In this document: piece after piece, positions 25,007 to 33,861 of the stretch | Position numbering within the stretch: the first letter of the stretch is position 1 | Layout: every line of letters starts with the position of its first letter | Assembly (NCBI RefSeq): GCF_012932915.1 | Contig: NZ_VCQU01000003.1 | Span: 558,001 to 622,000 of the forward strand | Source: Antrihabitans stalactiti | GTDB lineage: Bacteria; Actinomycetota; Actinomycetes; Mycobacteriales; Mycobacteriaceae | Length of the DNA stretch: 64,000 nt | Direction: 5' to 3' | Notes under the pieces: model-generated | Seen by the model: the letters and a program-made list of their open reading frames with translations, nothing else | Database searches by the model: none | What the model was told of the DNA's origin: nothing | Position numbers and translations under genes: made by a program

Positions 25007-28000
25007 ACCCACATCGATCCGCCGACGTATCCGTCGGGCGAACGCCACGGGCCTTTCGACAGGACCGCGACCGACAACGCCGTTCCGACGCCGGCAACGC
25101 CCACGAGGACTCTCGCGGCCAGTGCGATGCCGAAGCGCCGCGCCAGTAGTGCCATGACGATCGTCGACGTCAATACCACTGCCGGACCGGTCAATCCTGC
25201 GATGATCGTCGTCAATGCGAGCAAACCGGCGTAGGCGATTCCTGCACTCCGCCACGTCCGCGGCGCCGCGTCTTTGCGCGGATGGCGGTGGGCCGGAAAG
25301 AAAGCGAGCAAAGTCAGCGGAACCAGCAGGACCAAGCCCCCGAAGATGCCGAAGCGGTACCAGCGGTCGGTCGGGAAATCGAGCGTGACCGTGCCGCCCT
25401 CGCCTGCGGGCACGATCCAGCCTTGTTGCCAGCCGTTGACGACCACCTGACGAAGTCGGCTACCGTCCGGACCGGTCGCTTCCCAGCCGACGTTGGTGCT
25501 TTGCGGAACGACCAGGAGTTGGTCGGTCGCAGCGCTCTCGACCTTGACCTCGCGATGGTTCTCGGTCCAGGTGCCGAGCACTGCCGGACGCACAGCCGCG
25601 TCAGTCTGGGGTGGACCACTGCTCAACCGCATCGAATCGACATAGAAGAGCGGTCCGGGGCTCACCACGATGTCCTGCTCGCCGGCCGTGAGCGGGATCG
25701 GCAGGTCCGCGTCGCACAAGTGCGCCTGGACCGGTGCGCCCGTGCTCAGCTGTTCCGCGGTCGCGGTGACCGACGCTCGAATCAGCTGTCCGGCAAAGGA
25801 CACCACCGGTCCGTCGGCGCAGTCGATGGTGATCTGCCGCTGCGGGTCTGCGTCGGGGAACGTCGCTTGCTCTTCGGTCCGGACGCCGACTTCCGCCAGT
25901 CCGGGCGGCTGTACCAGCGCGAACCCGATGGCCGTCTGATCGAGGATCGGCGTCCACGACACGAGGCTGAGCTCGATCCGGTCGGTCAGATACGGACTCA
26001 GTTCGATGGTGGAGGTGCCACTTTCAAGGTCGCGCACTTGCGGTCCATTGCCCAGGTTGACCGCCACGGTCGTCGGCTTTGCAGGCAAGTCGCCTGAGCT
26101 CGGCGTGATGGTCAGACCGGTCACGACCTGTGGGTTCGGCAGCTCGATCGTCAGCGTCGGCTTCCCTGACTCGGGTTTCCGGACGACGTCTTCCGGAGCG
26201 ATCCAGGACGTTGCGGTGTTGCCGTCGGTCGCTGCATAGGCCGAGCCGCGAACGTCGCCGATGTCTGCAGGACCGCGTGCGACGGGTCTACCCGGCACCG
26301 TGAGCAGCGACTCCAACGCAGGTCCCTGCCGGGAGCGGACGGTCAGCTCGGGCGTGACCGACACATTCGACGGGACCGACAACGTCCGGTCGAAACGTGC
26401 GAGTTCCTCGGGCGCCAAACCCAGGTTTTTGCTGCAGCGGACGCGGTCCGGTCCGTCGACGCACCCTGTTCGGCCTGGCAGCTCCTGTGCGAGATCCCAT
26501 TCGAGCATCTGAGCACCGTTCGGCGTCGACGGCAGGACCGTGCGGTGCCGGATTTGGACCTTGCTCGGGTTCGCACGGTCGGTGAAATCGTCCAGCGACA
26601 ATTCACTGATGCCGAATTGACTTCCGCCCGTGCCGTCTTCGGTCTGCGTCGCCAAAATCCGCAGCCACGACGTCTTGCCGGGCGGCAGCGACACCGTAAT
26701 CGGCTTGCCAGGCTTGTCGACCCGCGCCGCGGTACTGCCGTTCGCAGTCCGCACCTCGATCCACTTCACCGGCGTACCGATCGCAGCCGGGCTCGTCGTC
26801 AGGTGCAGCAGGCCGCTGTCGATCGGGTGGTCGAGATCGAGCTGCAGCCACTGCCCAAGTGCAGTTTCCAGTCCGTTGCTCAGCCAACTCGTCGCCTCGT
26901 CACCGTCGATGGTCGCGGCTGGTCCGTTGCCTGGGGCGGTCCCGCCGAGCTGGGTTGCATCCGAGGCCGCACTGGACACGGTGATGGTCGCGCCCGACCA
27001 CTGTCCCTCGACCAGGTCGGCGTCGTACACCGGGTAGTCGGGAACGAGATTATGGGTCCGTCGCGGTTCGTTCGGGGTGCGGATGGCGGAACTGTGGTTG
27101 TCGACCTGGCCGAAGTCGGTCTCGCGATCGGTCGGGGTATCGGTCACAGTGACGGTATCGATCGGGATACCTGCACGGACCGCGTCGTTGGCGAGGACGA
27201 CGGGTCCGGGGAAAGTGGCTGGAGTCGAACGTCTTTCGTCGAGTCGCTGCAACGATTCCGGTCCGCCCTGGACGATCGGCACGTCTCGCAGATCGACCGT
27301 GTACGGGGCACCGGGCCGCTCGTCCGGCGAGCCGACCCGGTAGATCTCGATCGCGGGGTAGTCGGGTCGTAGGTCGCCGTCAGAGACGAGTCCGTCGGTC
27401 TTGCCCGGACCGATGGGATCCCCGAACTCGGCAACCTTCGTGATTCCCGGCGAGCCTTCGATGCTCTGGTGCACGAGAATCGGGCGCGTCGACCGCGAGC
27501 TGTCCGGGTCGAGGTCGTTGCGCAACACGAGGTAGCCGATCCCTTGTCCGAGCAGCGTCGTCGCGAGACCCGACGACGGCCGACCGTCGGCGATCAGCCG
27601 TTGTACCGCGTCCATCGCGCGGATTGCACCTGGCGGGTTCAGCGGGATCGAATCGCGTACTGCCCAGGGTGTGCTCGCAAGGGCTTGCAACGGTTCGTCT
27701 CTGGTGAGCCCCCAGGTCTGGCTGCCGAAAGGCGCGCCGGGGATGACGAGCGCGCGTTGGCCATTGGCGTTGTGCTCCAACCAGTCCGCGGCGTCGTGCC
27801 AATAGCCGGGGACCTCGTCGTACGCGCCGCGCGGGGCGAGCTTGCCGGTCCACGCCAGGGACGTGGCCAATGCGAGGGCGACGAGAACGAGGCTGGTCAG
27901 AGCCACCATGGGGTCGCGTTCAGGATGCGCGAACGCGGTGCGCCACCGCCGCAGCGGCGCCGATCCGGGAAGCGGAACCTGCGCGAGTAGATGTGCTAGT

Positions 28001-29142
28001 CCGAGCACCAACGGGAGCCGAATCAATGGCTCCAGCTTGTGCACGTTGCGCAAGGGAGCGCCGCCGGAGTCCAGAAACACCCGGACCGAGTCGGCGAAAG
28101 GGGAGCCGAGTTCACCGACATAGCCTGCGGTCAGGCCTGCAAGTCCCACGAACAGGATCAGCGTCAGGCGTCCTCGCGCCGGCATGGACCGCATCGCTAG
28201 GCCCGCGATTCCCGCCGCTGCGATCAGGCCGGTGGCAATCACTGCGGCAGGCTGGGTGACGAGCACTGCCCCGGCGATGCGTTCGGGGGAGACGAACGGG
28301 GCCCAACTGTCGGTGCCGCGCAACACCTCTGCCAGCGACGCCCACTGTGTGGTCACGCCTGCGGACTCGATGTAGTCGAGAAACGGCGGACTCACTCGGC
28401 CGAGCAACAGCAGCGGTACGAGCCACCACAGCGTTGCCAATAGCAGGCACGGAATCCACCATGCGGTGAACCGCCACCAGCGCGGGTTCGGTTTGTGCGA
28501 CACCCACCACAGGAACGCGACAAGACACGCTGCAGCCGTCGCCACGGCGTTGATGGAACCCATCAACGCGACCGCCACTGCACTTTGCGCCGCGGCGACT
28601 CGAGCGCTCTTTTCGCTGCCTTGGGTAAACAGTCGCCCCAGAGGGAGCAGCACCCACGGCGCCAGCATCATGGGCAATGTTTCGGACGAGATCGAACCGA
28701 GGGTGGTGATGACTCGCGGTGAGAGGGCGAACGCGATACCAGCGATGATTCGCGAACTCCGGCTCCCGATACCGAGCGCTTCGGCAAGCCGGACGATGCC
28801 CCAGAACCCCGCCAGAATCAGCAGCGCCCACCAGATGCGTTGGGTGATCCACGGCGGAATCCCGAGGACGTGACCGAGTGAGAAGAATGCGCCGTGCGGA
28901 AAGAAGTATCCGTAGGCCTGGTTCTGGACCTGGCCGAGCGGTGCCTGGCTACTCCACTGATGGGATGCGCGCGCCAGAAAACCCAGCGGATTCTGGGTGA
29001 GATCGTATTTCGTATCGGCGACGATCGAGCCGGGCGATTGCGCAAACGTCAGGACGAACGAAACGACTGCTGCGCCCAGTAGCCAGCGACGGCCTAGCGG
29101 AGCGACAGAGCTCGGGGATTCGACAGAGGTAGGGCTGGCGAT
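24880..29142 (-). CDS. aftD: Alpha-(1->3)-arabinofuranosyltransferase AftD (non-canonical start)
   Basis: About 1420 residues, near the roughly 1400 of mycobacterial AftD (Rv0236c). It adds arabinofuranose in arabinogalactan and lipoarabinomannan assembly, using decaprenyl-phosphoryl-arabinose at the outer membrane face. The GT-C membrane domain begins RRWLLGAAVVSFVLTFAQSPG and includes Asp-rich ADTKYDLTQNPLGFLARA. DUF3367 and discoidin/CBM-like beta domains (PGNGPAATIDGDEATSWLSN and a second TDGNTATSW repeat) follow, then a C-terminal membrane bundle. Between the upstream stop at 29170-29172 and a TTG at 28677 there is no in-frame ATG, GTG or TTG, although this stretch clearly encodes AftD. 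The start is placed at ATC 29142, one base after the DUF2613 stop; this is tentative. Confidence 0.9.
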   Translation of the reverse strand: MASPTSVESPSSVAPLGRRWLLGAAVVSFVLTFAQSPGSIVADTKYDLTQNPLGFLARASHQWSSQAPLGQVQNQAYGYFFPHGAFFSLGHVLGIPPWITQRIWWALLILAGFWGIVRLAEALGIGSRSSRIIAGIAFALSPRVITTLGSISSETLPMMLAPWVLLPLGRLFTQGSEKSARVAAAQSAVAVALMGSINAVATAAACLVAFLWWVSHKPNPRWWRFTAWWIPCLLLATLWWLVPLLLLGRVSPPFLDYIESAGVTTQWASLAEVLRGTDSWAPFVSPERIAGAVLVTQPAAVIATGLIAAAGIAGLAMRSMPARGRLTLILFVGLAGLTAGYVGELGSPFADSVRVFLDSGGAPLRNVHKLEPLIRLPLVLGLAHLLAQVPLPGSAPLRRWRTAFAHPERDPMVALTSLVLVALALATSLAWTGKLAPRGAYDEVPGYWHDAADWLEHNANGQRALVIPGAPFGSQTWGLTRDEPLQALASTPWAVRDSIPLNPPGAIRAMDAVQRLIADGRPSSGLATTLLGQGIGYLVLRNDLDPDSSRSTRPILVHQSIEGSPGITKVAEFGDPIGPGKTDGLVSDGDLRPDYPAIEIYRVGSPDERPGAPYTVDLRDVPIVQGGPESLQRLDERRSTPATFPGPVVLANDAVRAGIPIDTVTVTDTPTDRETDFGQVDNHSSAIRTPNEPRRTHNLVPDYPVYDADLVEGQWSGATITVSSAASDATQLGGTAPGNGPAATIDGDEATSWLSNGLETALGQWLQLDLDHPIDSGLLHLTTSPAAIGTPVKWIEVRTANGSTAARVDKPGKPITVSLPPGKTSWLRILATQTEDGTGGSQFGISELSLDDFTDRANPSKVQIRHRTVLPSTPNGAQMLEWDLAQELPGRTGCVDGPDRVRCSKNLGLAPEELARFDRTLSVPSNVSVTPELTVRSRQGPALESLLTVPGRPVARGPADIGDVRGSAYAATDGNTATSWIAPEDVVRKPESGKPTLTIELPNPQVVTGLTITPSSGDLPAKPTTVAVNLGNGPQVRDLESGTSTIELSPYLTDRIELSLVSWTPILDQTAIGFALVQPPGLAEVGVRTEEQATFPDADPQRQITIDCADGPVVSFAGQLIRASVTATAEQLSTGAPVQAHLCDADLPIPLTAGEQDIVVSPGPLFYVDSMRLSSGPPQTDAAVRPAVLGTWTENHREVKVESAATDQLLVVPQSTNVGWEATGPDGSRLRQVVVNGWQQGWIVPAGEGGTVTLDFPTDRWYRFGIFGGLVLLVPLTLLAFFPAHRHPRKDAAPRTWRSAGIAYAGLLALTTIIAGLTGPAVVLTSTIVMALLARRFGIALAARVLVGVAGVGTALSVAVLSKGPWRSPDGYVGGSMWVQLPALVAVVALGLSVIAGLPPMLRRISHRLTARRTGSSTSA

Positions 29143-29143
29143 C

Positions 29144-29314
29144 TCAGCGGGCGCCGTACTCGACGTGGTTCAGCAGCGACGAATCGGCGTTGCCGGAGCG
29201 ATCGATCTCTGGCCGGGTGTTGTCTTGAACTGCGGCTGTGACGCCGAAGACGACGATGGCTCCGAGGATCGCGCCACCGAGGGCACTGGCTGCACCGGCA
29301 GGTACGAAACTCAT
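29144..29314 (-). CDS. DUF2613 small membrane protein, Rv0236A-like
   Basis: 56 residues from ATG 29314, which has GGAG about 7 bases upstream; an ATG five codons earlier is also in frame. One membrane helix (ALGGAILGAIVVFGVTAAV) is followed by a short extracytoplasmic tail, QDNTRPEIDRSGNADSSLL. DUF2613 proteins are found next to aftD throughout mycolic-acid bacteria, including Rv0236A. The stop TGA at 29144-29146 adjoins the AftD frame, so translational coupling to aftD is likely. Confidence 0.88.
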   Translation of the reverse strand: MSFVPAGAASALGGAILGAIVVFGVTAAVQDNTRPEIDRSGNADSSLLNHVEYGAR

Positions 29315-29377
29315 CTCGGCTCTCCACATCTTCGTCGGTTCGGATTTGCTCCGGTCAAGGTATCACTCCAGACCGAG

Positions 29378-30436
29378 TCAGGTTTGGACCCCAAGCGCAC
29401 CGAGGAGTGTGCGCAGCTTGGTGGAGGTCTCTGCGAGCTCCGCATCCGGGTCAGACGCAGCGACAATGCCGCCGCCCGCGTACGCGATCGCGGTTCGGCC
29501 GTCGGGCGCGATCTCGGCGCATCGGATGGCAACGATCCATTCGCCGTCGCCGCTTCGATCGCACCAGCCGACCGCGCCGCCGTAGAACCCGCGGTCTTCC
29601 TCGCGTTCGAGGATTGTCGCCAGGGCGAGGTCCGTCGGTGTGCCGCAGACCGCCGGCGTCGGATGAAGCAGCGTGGCAACGTCGAGCGCGGTTGTCGACT
29701 GGTCGGCCAGCACGCCTTCGATCGGCGTCGCCAGGTGCCATACCTCGGGCGTATCGGTCAGGACCGGAGCGCTCGGAACGGTCAGCTCCGAGCAGACGGT
29801 CGACAGCTTTGCCCGGATCCATTCGGTGACGTAGGAATGCTCTTCCTGGTCCTTCGTCGACGCGAGCAGGCGTTCGGCTTCTGCGCGGTCGGCATCGGGG
29901 TCGGACCGTCTGGGCGCGGTCCCGGCGAGCGGACGCAGGGTCACTCGGTTGCCGCGTCGGCTCACGAGTAGTTCGGGACTCGCGCCGACCAAGGTTCCGG
30001 AGCCGACGTCGGCAACGAAGCCGTTCGACGTCGGATGGCGGCTGATCAGATGCGCAACCAGCAGCTCGGGGTCGATGGCGGTGTCCGCCGCCAGCGCCAC
30101 CGACCGCGCGGCGACCACCTTGTGCAACGCGCCCTCGCCGATCAACTTCACGAGCGTGGTCACTCGCTCGACGTGCTCAGCTTGGGTCGGGATTTCGCGA
30201 ACCAACCGAGTGCTGGGGAGTGGACCGAGTTCGGGGCGCCACGGTCCGTCGGTGAACGCGAAATCGACGGGCGAGAGTAAGGCGGCGGACCGCTGCGGAT
30301 CGAATGGCAATGCGCCGACGACGATCTCCGTTGCTCCGGTCTCGAGAGCGCGCGCTGCGGCGGCGACACTGTCGAAACGCGCGCGCTCACCGGTTGCGAG
30401 CAGGACGCGGTCGGCGCGGGCAAGGAGAAATCCCAT
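29378..30436 (-). CDS. Isochorismate synthase
   Basis: 352-residue chorismate-binding enzyme of the EntC/MenF/DhbC type, converting chorismate to isochorismate. Signature segments are GEGALHKVVAARSV, GSGTLVGASPELLVSRRG, LRPLAGTAPRR, STKDQEEHSYVTEWI, HLATPIEGVLADQ, LHPTPAVCGTP and the final GFYGGAVGWCDRSGDGEW...RCAEI...AGGGIVAASDPDAELAET. The KVVAAR lysine, as in EntC, distinguishes it from salicylate synthases of the MbtI type. No siderophore or menaquinone genes adjoin it, so it may serve menaquinone synthesis. The start is ATG 30436. Confidence 0.9.
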   Translation of the reverse strand: MGFLLARADRVLLATGERARFDSVAAAARALETGATEIVVGALPFDPQRSAALLSPVDFAFTDGPWRPELGPLPSTRLVREIPTQAEHVERVTTLVKLIGEGALHKVVAARSVALAADTAIDPELLVAHLISRHPTSNGFVADVGSGTLVGASPELLVSRRGNRVTLRPLAGTAPRRSDPDADRAEAERLLASTKDQEEHSYVTEWIRAKLSTVCSELTVPSAPVLTDTPEVWHLATPIEGVLADQSTTALDVATLLHPTPAVCGTPTDLALATILEREEDRGFYGGAVGWCDRSGDGEWIVAIRCAEIAPDGRTAIAYAGGGIVAASDPDAELAETSTKLRTLLGALGVQT

Positions 30437-30501
30437 GCCCCGACGATAGCCAACGGTTGGTCGCGCGAACCGGCTCTGTGCGCGAAGGCACTCGGACGGG
30501 C

Positions 30502-30969
30502 CTAGCGCACAGGCGGCACCAGAAACACCGGCCGATGGCAATGCTTGAGCACGTTGTCTGCAACGCTGCTGTGCAGCAGCGCTTTAATGCCGGTGGCGCC
30601 GCGGGTGCCCGCGACGATGAGGTCGACGTTCAGCTCGTCGGCGGTCGCGACGATCGTGTTCCAGATGGTGCTGGTGCACTCTTCGCACCGCGGCTCTGCA
30701 TTGAGGCCCGCCGATTTCGCGAGCTCGAGGCCTTCGGCATTCGTCGCCTTGGCATCGGTGAACGCAATGTCCTCGACGTCCTCGTCGGGCACCCAGTCCG
30801 GCTGCATCACGCCGGACAACCCGGACATACGCGCCGCTTGGCGAACCATCGGTTCCCACGCGGTCAGCACGATGGCGCGGTCAGCTGTGAGGAACCGACC
30901 GGCATATTGAATAGCGCGCTTGGCGTGTTCGGAACCGTCGTACGCAATGAGCATGACGTCGCAGGCCAT
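30502..30969 (-). CDS. Universal stress protein
   Basis: 155 residues, single UspA domain. N-terminal VMLIAYDGSEHAKRAIQYAG and C-terminal LIVAGTRGATGIKALLHSSVADNVLKHCHRPVFLV contain the ATP-binding G-2x-G-9x-G-(S/T) pattern (GTRGATGIKALLHSSVADNV). Two close Cys residues (RCEECTS) are an unusual addition that could be redox-active. ATG 30969 has a perfect AGGAGG upstream. Divergent from lpqI. Confidence 0.9.
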   Translation of the reverse strand: MACDVMLIAYDGSEHAKRAIQYAGRFLTADRAIVLTAWEPMVRQAARMSGLSGVMQPDWVPDEDVEDIAFTDAKATNAEGLELAKSAGLNAEPRCEECTSTIWNTIVATADELNVDLIVAGTRGATGIKALLHSSVADNVLKHCHRPVFLVPPVR

Positions 30970-31081
30970 GTCGAACCTCCTGGTCCAGGCCGTTTTTCCT
31001 ATCCCGAGCCTACCGTTGCCACGGCCTGTGCGTGGAGTGGTTGGCCGGTGTGGCGTCGATCGTCGGATAACGTCGACACCC

Positions 31082-32254
31082 ATGCGGCGAACTTGGGGAT
31101 CGGTGGTAGTGCTGTGCGCGGCGATGGTTGCGGGGTGTTCCAGCAATACCCCGTCGTCGCCGACAACTAACCCGCCGAGCCTGATGAGCGACAACAAGAC
31201 CGCAGTCGCACCCCCTTCGCCTTCGCCTGCCGCCGACGATTGCGTCGGCCAATTCCTCGCGAAATTCAGCTTGCGGGACAAGCTCGCTCAGCTGCTGACC
31301 GTCGGTGTGACGGGCCCGTCGGACGCGATCGACGTCGTCAGCACCGAACATGTCGGCGGGATCTTCATCGGCAGCCCGACCGACAAGTCGATCTTGAACA
31401 AAGCTCAGATGGACAAGGTCAAGGCGGCCTCGACCAACCTGCCGTTGATGGTCACCATCGACGAAGAAGGCGGGCGGGTCTCGCGCATCCCCGAGCTACT
31501 CGGCGGTTCTGAGCTGTCGGCCCGCGAAGCCGCGAAGACGTACACGGCGGACCAGGTATACGAGCGCACGAAGGCGCGTGCGGCCAAGTTGAAGGACCTC
31601 GGTATCACCGTGGACTTCGCGCCGGACGTCGATGTCAGCAATCAGCCCGATGATTCCGTGATCGGTGACCGCTCTTACTCCAACGATCCTGCCGTCGTCA
31701 CGGAATACGCAGGCAAATACATCCAGGGCATGTTGGACGCGGGCGTCAAGCCGGTGATCAAGCACTTCCCCGGGCACGGTCATGGCACTGGTGATTCGCA
31801 CACGGGTGCGGTGTCGACGCCGCCGCTCGACCAGCTGAAGAAGGTCGACTTGCTGCCGTTCCGAGATCTCGTCTCCAGCGGTGCGGCCGTGATGGTCGGT
31901 CACCTCGATGTGCCCGGCTTGACCGACGCGAACATACCCGCCAGCATCAGTCCGCAGGTCATGGCGTTGCTACGCGAAGGTACCGGCTACGGAGCCGCGC
32001 CGTTCGACGGACCGATCTTCACCGACGATCTCAGCGGCATGGCAGCCATCACCGCGAAGTACGACATCGAGACTGCGGTCGAGACCGCGTTGGTCGCGGG
32101 CGCGGACGTTGCGCTGTGGATCAGCACCGACGCCGTGTCGAGCGTATTGGATAAATTGGAGAAATCGGTCGCCGCCGGCCGGCTGACCCAGCAGCATGTC
32201 GACCAATCCCTGGTCCGGGTGGCGAAGTTCAAAGGCGCCTTGTCCTGCTCGTAG
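31082..32254 (+). CDS. lpqI: Lipoprotein beta-N-acetylglucosaminidase (GH3, NagZ-type)
   Basis: 390 residues, about the length of Rv0237 LpqI. The lipobox MVAGC follows a short signal sequence, so the enzyme is tethered outside the membrane. GH3 features are present: TIDEEGGRVSRI, the substrate-binding KHFPGHGHGTGDSH with the His that acts as general acid/base in NagZ enzymes, GHLDVPGL, and the nucleophile Asp in FTDDLSGMAAI. It removes GlcNAc from muropeptides in cell-wall recycling. The downstream tetR starts 80 bases after its stop, as in M. tuberculosis Rv0237-Rv0238. Confidence 0.94.
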   Translation: MRRTWGSVVVLCAAMVAGCSSNTPSSPTTNPPSLMSDNKTAVAPPSPSPAADDCVGQFLAKFSLRDKLAQLLTVGVTGPSDAIDVVSTEHVGGIFIGSPTDKSILNKAQMDKVKAASTNLPLMVTIDEEGGRVSRIPELLGGSELSAREAAKTYTADQVYERTKARAAKLKDLGITVDFAPDVDVSNQPDDSVIGDRSYSNDPAVVTEYAGKYIQGMLDAGVKPVIKHFPGHGHGTGDSHTGAVSTPPLDQLKKVDLLPFRDLVSSGAAVMVGHLDVPGLTDANIPASISPQVMALLREGTGYGAAPFDGPIFTDDLSGMAAITAKYDIETAVETALVAGADVALWISTDAVSSVLDKLEKSVAAGRLTQQHVDQSLVRVAKFKGALSCS

Positions 32255-32284
32255 CCGCGCCGTGAAAGCTGCTCCGATCAGCGC

Positions 32285-32306
32285 TAACTTACTGTAAAGT
32301 AAGATA
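32285..32306. promoter_or_regulatory. Inverted-repeat operator upstream of tetR
   Basis: CTTACT-gtaa-AGTAAG (32288-32303), flanked by TA/TA, lies 32 bases before the TetR start codon. The same arms and 4-nt spacing occur at 35289-35304. Probable autoregulatory site. Confidence 0.72.
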
Positions 32307-32334
32307 GGAGGTTCGGTCGGCGAGAGGACGCGAA

Positions 32335-32931
32335 ATGGCGGGCGGAACAAAGCGACTTCCGCGCGCTGTGCGTGAGCAACAGATGCTAGACGCCGCGGTG
32401 AATGTGTTTGCCCGCAACGGCTTCCATGAGACGTCGATGGATTCTATCGCGGCAGAAGCACAGATCTCCAAGCCGATGCTCTACCTGTATTACGGTTCGA
32501 AAGAGGAACTGTTCGCAGCCTGTATCCACCGCGAGGGCGTGCGTTTCGTCGAGGCGATGGCGCCCGCCGGTGATCCGAATTTGTCGCCACGCGACCAGCT
32601 ACGGACCGCGTTGTTCTCGTTCCTCAATTTCGTCGACAAGAACAGAGATTCCTGGCTCGTGTTGTATCGCCAGGCGATCGGGCAGCAGGCGTTCGCAGGC
32701 CAGGTGCGCTCCAGCCGCGAACGGCTGATCCAGTTGGTCGAGAAGTTGCTCGAGTCGAGCACGAAGAATCCGGACCCGGGTACCGATTTTTCCATCATGT
32801 CGGTCGCACTCATCGGGGCGGGGGAAGCTGTCGCCGACCGAATTGCTGGTGGCGACGTTGCGGTCGAGGCTGCGGCCGATCTACTCGAAAGTCTTGCCTG
32901 GCGCGGTCTGCGCGGCCCCCGGCCCTCGTGA
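32335..32931 (+). CDS. TetR family regulator, Rv0238-like
   Basis: 198 residues. The N-terminal HTH is AVREQQMLDAAVNVFARNGFHETSMDSIAAEAQISKPMLYLYYGSKEELFAACI, a standard TetR DNA-binding domain; the C-terminal ligand domain is typical of acyl-CoA- or lipid-responsive regulators but not diagnostic. An inverted repeat sits just upstream and again in the fabG4/fadA2 promoter, with looser forms upstream of fadE5, so this protein is the natural candidate repressor. Its stop codon lies within the palindrome at 32925-32982, a likely terminator shared with the convergent htdX. Confidence 0.93.
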   Translation: MAGGTKRLPRAVREQQMLDAAVNVFARNGFHETSMDSIAAEAQISKPMLYLYYGSKEELFAACIHREGVRFVEAMAPAGDPNLSPRDQLRTALFSFLNFVDKNRDSWLVLYRQAIGQQAFAGQVRSSRERLIQLVEKLLESSTKNPDPGTDFSIMSVALIGAGEAVADRIAGGDVAVEAAADLLESLAWRGLRGPRPS

Positions 32932-32982
32932 GTCTGCTTGGAGGGCCCCAGTGGAGGCCGGGGACTCCAGCAGACTCACGAG
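32925..32982. terminator. Long inverted repeat between tetR and htdX
   Basis: CTCGTGAGTCTGCT and AGCAGACTCACGAG are perfect 14-nt outer arms, continued by GGAG/CTCC after one bulged base, around a GC-rich loop. It overlaps the tetR stop and lies downstream of both convergent genes, so it could terminate both. The outer 11 bases match those of the repeat at 16396-16441. Confidence 0.75.
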
Positions 32983-32988
32983 CCGTGG

Positions 32989-33861
32989 TCAGCGCAGTGT
33001 TGCTGTGAGGTGCGGGTAGCCCTTCTTGGGGTGCTTGAGGGAAAGATCCCAGCCGCCCTGGACCTCGTCGGCATAAAGGTTGACCGTCGACGGAATCAGC
33101 ACAGGCTTACCGAACTTCACCGAGTACGTGACAGCGTCGGGAATGCGTCCCTCGACAACCTGCAAAGTGGTTGCCGCGGTGAACATTCCGTGCGCGATCG
33201 TCGACGGAAAGCCGAACGCCTTGGCGCCGATACCGGAGATGTGGATCGGGTTCCGGTCACCGGATACCGCTGCGTACTTGCTGATCGTCTTCTGATCGAT
33301 ACGCAGCGTGCGGGTCGGCGGCGGTGGGACCTCGTCGGGCTTGGGCTCCGGCTTCGGTCCACCCGACAGCGACGTCTTCTGCTGGTGCAGGAACGTGGTC
33401 GTCTGCTTCCAGACTTCCTCGCGCCCGACGCTGACATCGGTCACCATGTCGACGAGCAGTCCCTTCGGGTGCTCTCGCAAGTTCGCCGCGCGTACCCGAA
33501 CGTCGAGCGGCTCGCTGACCGAAATGGGCCGTAGCTGCTGAATCACGTTCTCAGCGTGTACGGAACCGATCGCGGCAAACGGGAACTCCTTGTCGATGAC
33601 GAGCTGCATGACCGTGGGGAACGTGAGCACGAACGGGTACGTCAACGGCAACGTGTCGCCGAAACGCAGGCCCGTGACGCGGGCGTATTCAGCCAAGTGG
33701 TCCGGATCGACCTTGAGGCCCTTGAGCTCCAAGGTGTGCTCCGGCAACGTATCGCTACGTCCGCCGCGACCCGGCAACGGCACCGCGCCGAGCGCGGCTT
33801 TGAAGTAGAGGTCGCGAATCTTCGGCTGTACGCCGAGCCGGATGGTCTTCGCTGGAGACAT
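32989..33861 (-). CDS. htdX: 3-hydroxyacyl-thioester dehydratase, double hotdog
   Basis: 290 residues with two hotdog domains. The C-terminal one has the R-specific hydratase motif ISKYAAVSGDRNPIHISGIGAKAFGFPSTIAHGM, with the catalytic Asp and His. The N-terminal hotdog (residues about 15-165) lacks it, and a Pro-rich linker (PKPEPKPDEVPPPP) joins them. It hydrates or dehydrates (R)-3-hydroxyacyl-CoA or -ACP. ATG 33861 overlaps the fabG4 stop (TGATG), so the two form an operon, as with Rv0241c-Rv0242c. Confidence 0.93.
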   Translation of the reverse strand: MSPAKTIRLGVQPKIRDLYFKAALGAVPLPGRGGRSDTLPEHTLELKGLKVDPDHLAEYARVTGLRFGDTLPLTYPFVLTFPTVMQLVIDKEFPFAAIGSVHAENVIQQLRPISVSEPLDVRVRAANLREHPKGLLVDMVTDVSVGREEVWKQTTTFLHQQKTSLSGGPKPEPKPDEVPPPPTRTLRIDQKTISKYAAVSGDRNPIHISGIGAKAFGFPSTIAHGMFTAATTLQVVEGRIPDAVTYSVKFGKPVLIPSTVNLYADEVQGGWDLSLKHPKKGYPHLTATLR

